7,893 bases of DNA from Paracoccaceae bacterium. GTDB lineage: Bacteria > Pseudomonadota > Alphaproteobacteria > Rhodobacterales > Rhodobacteraceae. Location of the stretch: NCBI GenBank assembly GCA_003447515.1, contig DLZA01000183.1, forward strand, positions 1 to 7,893. The letters are read 5' to 3'. Of this stretch, positions 7,031 through 7,893 are shown in pieces (position 1 is the stretch's first letter; every line of letters begins with the position of its first letter). Both the position numbers and the translations under genes were made by a program. The notes below the pieces were generated by a model, which did not search any database, was not told where the DNA came from, and worked only from the letters and a program-made list of their open reading frames with translations.

Positions 7031-7552
7031 CTAGTTATCCGTCAGAGCACTTAAGATATGATTAATCACGTTACGGGCTTTAGTACGCATTTCATCGTCA
7101 TTTGCATCCTGTATTGGGTGGGGCACCAGCACGAAGCGTGCTCCGCCCATACCTAAGGCGCTTCTTTGAGCTTCGGCAGCCTCGCCAAACTCACTAGATG
7201 CGATTGCAACGGATGGGATCCCCTGGGTTTCAAACCAGAAATTGTCGTGCATACTGCACGTCGTGCAAGATCCTCAGTCAGCCAATGCCTCGATTAAATA
7301 GTCACAACTCTCGCCAATTTCACGGCGCAATGGGTCCGGACAGGGTTTTGCGAATGTTGGCTTTAAGAAGCGGCGCATCAACACGTTTGGCACTTCTTTA
7401 TTTATTAGGGATTCGAGCTCGTCTAAAAAGATATTTCCGCGTGGCTTACTTATATCTAAAAGCCCAATCACGCCTTTCAGTTCACCACTTCTTTTGGCAA
7501 TTTGTCGTTCGACTGGTGAATGCTCATCTGTGGGATCGAGAATTACTGTCAT
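7031..7552 (-). CDS. UGSC-family selenoprotein (in-frame UGA = selenocysteine 93)
   Basis: This is a soluble selenoprotein of 173 residues whose codon 93 is TGA (7274-7276), read as selenocysteine. Around it the protein reads EALAD-U-GSCTTCSMHDN. This is the UGSC signature of a family known mainly from environmental and marine bacteria, and it forms a UxxCxxC redox motif (U93, C96, C99). The halves belong together: they share one frame, TGA is the only interruption, and both are family-like (LLDISKPRGNIFLDELE at 31-47 and LKPTFAKPCPDPLRREIG at 63-80 before it, GIPSVAIASSEFG at 111-123 after it). A SECIS-like hairpin follows the UGA. The start ATG at 7552 has a strong AAGGAGG. The gene lies 23 bases after the partner gene and is followed by a terminator. 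The biochemical function of the family is not known; a selenol-based redox or reductase role is an inference from the motif. Gene prediction without selenocysteine would split it at the UGA. Confidence 0.93.
7246..7276 (-). promoter_or_regulatory. Bacterial SECIS element with its UGA codon
   Basis: On the minus strand, 13 bases after the TGA (7276-7274), CGTGCA (7260-7255) and TGCACG (7251-7246) form a perfect six-pair stem around a GTA loop. If the last A-T pair opens, the loop is AGTAU-like. Bacterial SECIS elements recognised by SelB need a short stem-loop at this range from the UGA with G early in the loop; the E. coli fdhF element has a similar TGCAGGTCTGCA apex. It lies entirely within coding sequence, as expected in bacteria. 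A competing small hairpin GCAC-GAC-GTGC is possible. Confidence 0.8.
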
Positions 7553-7558
7553 TTAGAA

Positions 7559-7565
7559 CCTCCTT
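7559..7565 (-). promoter_or_regulatory. Strong Shine-Dalgarno of the selenoprotein gene
   Basis: AAGGAGG on the minus strand lies six bases before the ATG at 7552. It is the best ribosome binding site in the window, fixes the selenoprotein start and suggests high translation initiation. Confidence 0.8.
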
Positions 7566-7575
7566 CTTTTGCAAC

Positions 7576-7893
7576 TTAATCTAAATTGATCTTTTTGGAA
7601 ACGGATATGGATCCAGTGGCTCCTGTGACCCAACCGTGAAATGCCGAGGAAAATTTCCCCGCGTCTGATCCAGCCACAACAATATGGATGTAATCGGTGC
7701 TGGCAAATTTTGCACCCTCCGGTATTTTTCTGCCAACTGAGGATTTGTCAGCCCGTAATGCTCCATCAACGCTTTGATTTGCCGCGGGTTTCGCTGTGAC
7801 CTTCAATATTTGATCGCGTAATTGGGTTTTGGAATAATAACCTTCGCGCATTAATGTGTCGATATGTTCTGGACAAACCACCAACAGTGCATC
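7576..7893 (-). CDS. 3' end of the gene upstream of the selenoprotein (unknown family, partial)
   Basis: The reading frame is open from the right window edge to the TAA at 7576-7578 and shows the last 105 residues of a longer protein; no start is needed inside the window. The visible part begins DALLVVCPEHIDTLMREG, has a helical charged stretch (YYSKTQLRDQILKV) and ends with a region rich in Gly, Ser and Ala: YIHIVVAGSDAGKFSSAF, then HGWVTGATGS. I do not recognise the family. The beta-strand followed by AGSDAGKFS suggests a ligand- or cofactor-binding loop, which is only a guess. It ends 23 bases before the selenoprotein start, in the same direction, so the two are almost certainly cotranscribed and may act together. 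A shorter frame at 7581-7769 on the same strand is a shadow. Confidence 0.75.
   Translation of the reverse strand, partial: DALLVVCPEHIDTLMREGYYSKTQLRDQILKVTAKPAANQSVDGALRADKSSVGRKIPEGAKFASTDYIHIVVAGSDAGKFSSAFHGWVTGATGSISVSKKINLD

Noticed and set aside
7274..7276. TGA as a true stop, giving a pseudogene or sequencing error
   Set aside because: The frame continues without shift, the TGA falls exactly at the U of the UGSC motif, and a SECIS-like hairpin follows.
7198..7584. 128-residue plus-strand frame opposite the selenoprotein
   Set aside because: It is antisense to the selenoprotein, has no Shine-Dalgarno or family motifs, and its composition is that of a shadow frame.
7581..7769. Separate 62-residue gene on the minus strand
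   Set aside because: It lies wholly inside the partner gene in another frame; the longer frame has better residue composition, runs to the window edge and leaves a sensible operon spacing.

Overview
The window most likely comes from a selenium-using proteobacterium, probably a marine alphaproteobacterium. The grounds are the gene families, the NADH dehydrogenase-like/SelD fusion, a UGSC-type selenoprotein and moderate GC. This assignment is an inference; there is no rRNA or other marker gene here. All genes but one lie on the minus strand.

From left to right: a LysR-family regulator (63-950, minus); a translationally coupled pair made of an adenine phosphoribosyltransferase-like protein (1093-1713, minus) and, upstream of it, a BtpA-like TIM-barrel protein (1726-2496, minus); a 446-base stretch without a convincing gene (2497-2942) that holds several inverted repeats and two short coding-like peptides; a fused FAD/NADH oxidoreductase-SelD (2943-5111, minus) directly downstream of an SMP-30/gluconolactonase-like gene (5120-6034, minus); a divergent short-chain dehydrogenase (6193-6963, plus); a terminator hairpin serving the minus strand; a selenoprotein gene of the UGSC family (7031-7552, minus); and the 3' end of an upstream partner gene running off the right edge (7576-7893, minus).

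The main point is the selenium theme. The selenoprotein is read through an in-frame UGA at 7274-7276 (residue 93), so a standard gene finder breaks it into two small pieces. The UGA is followed at the right distance by a compact hairpin whose GUA loop fits a bacterial SECIS element. SelD, which makes the selenophosphate needed for selenocysteine, is encoded about 2 kb away. selA, selB and selC are not in the window. SMP-30 and the divergent dehydrogenase could act in a polyol or sugar-lactone pathway, but their substrates cannot be read from sequence. The phosphoribosyltransferase/BtpA pair looks like an uncharacterised ribosyl- or nucleobase-related module.
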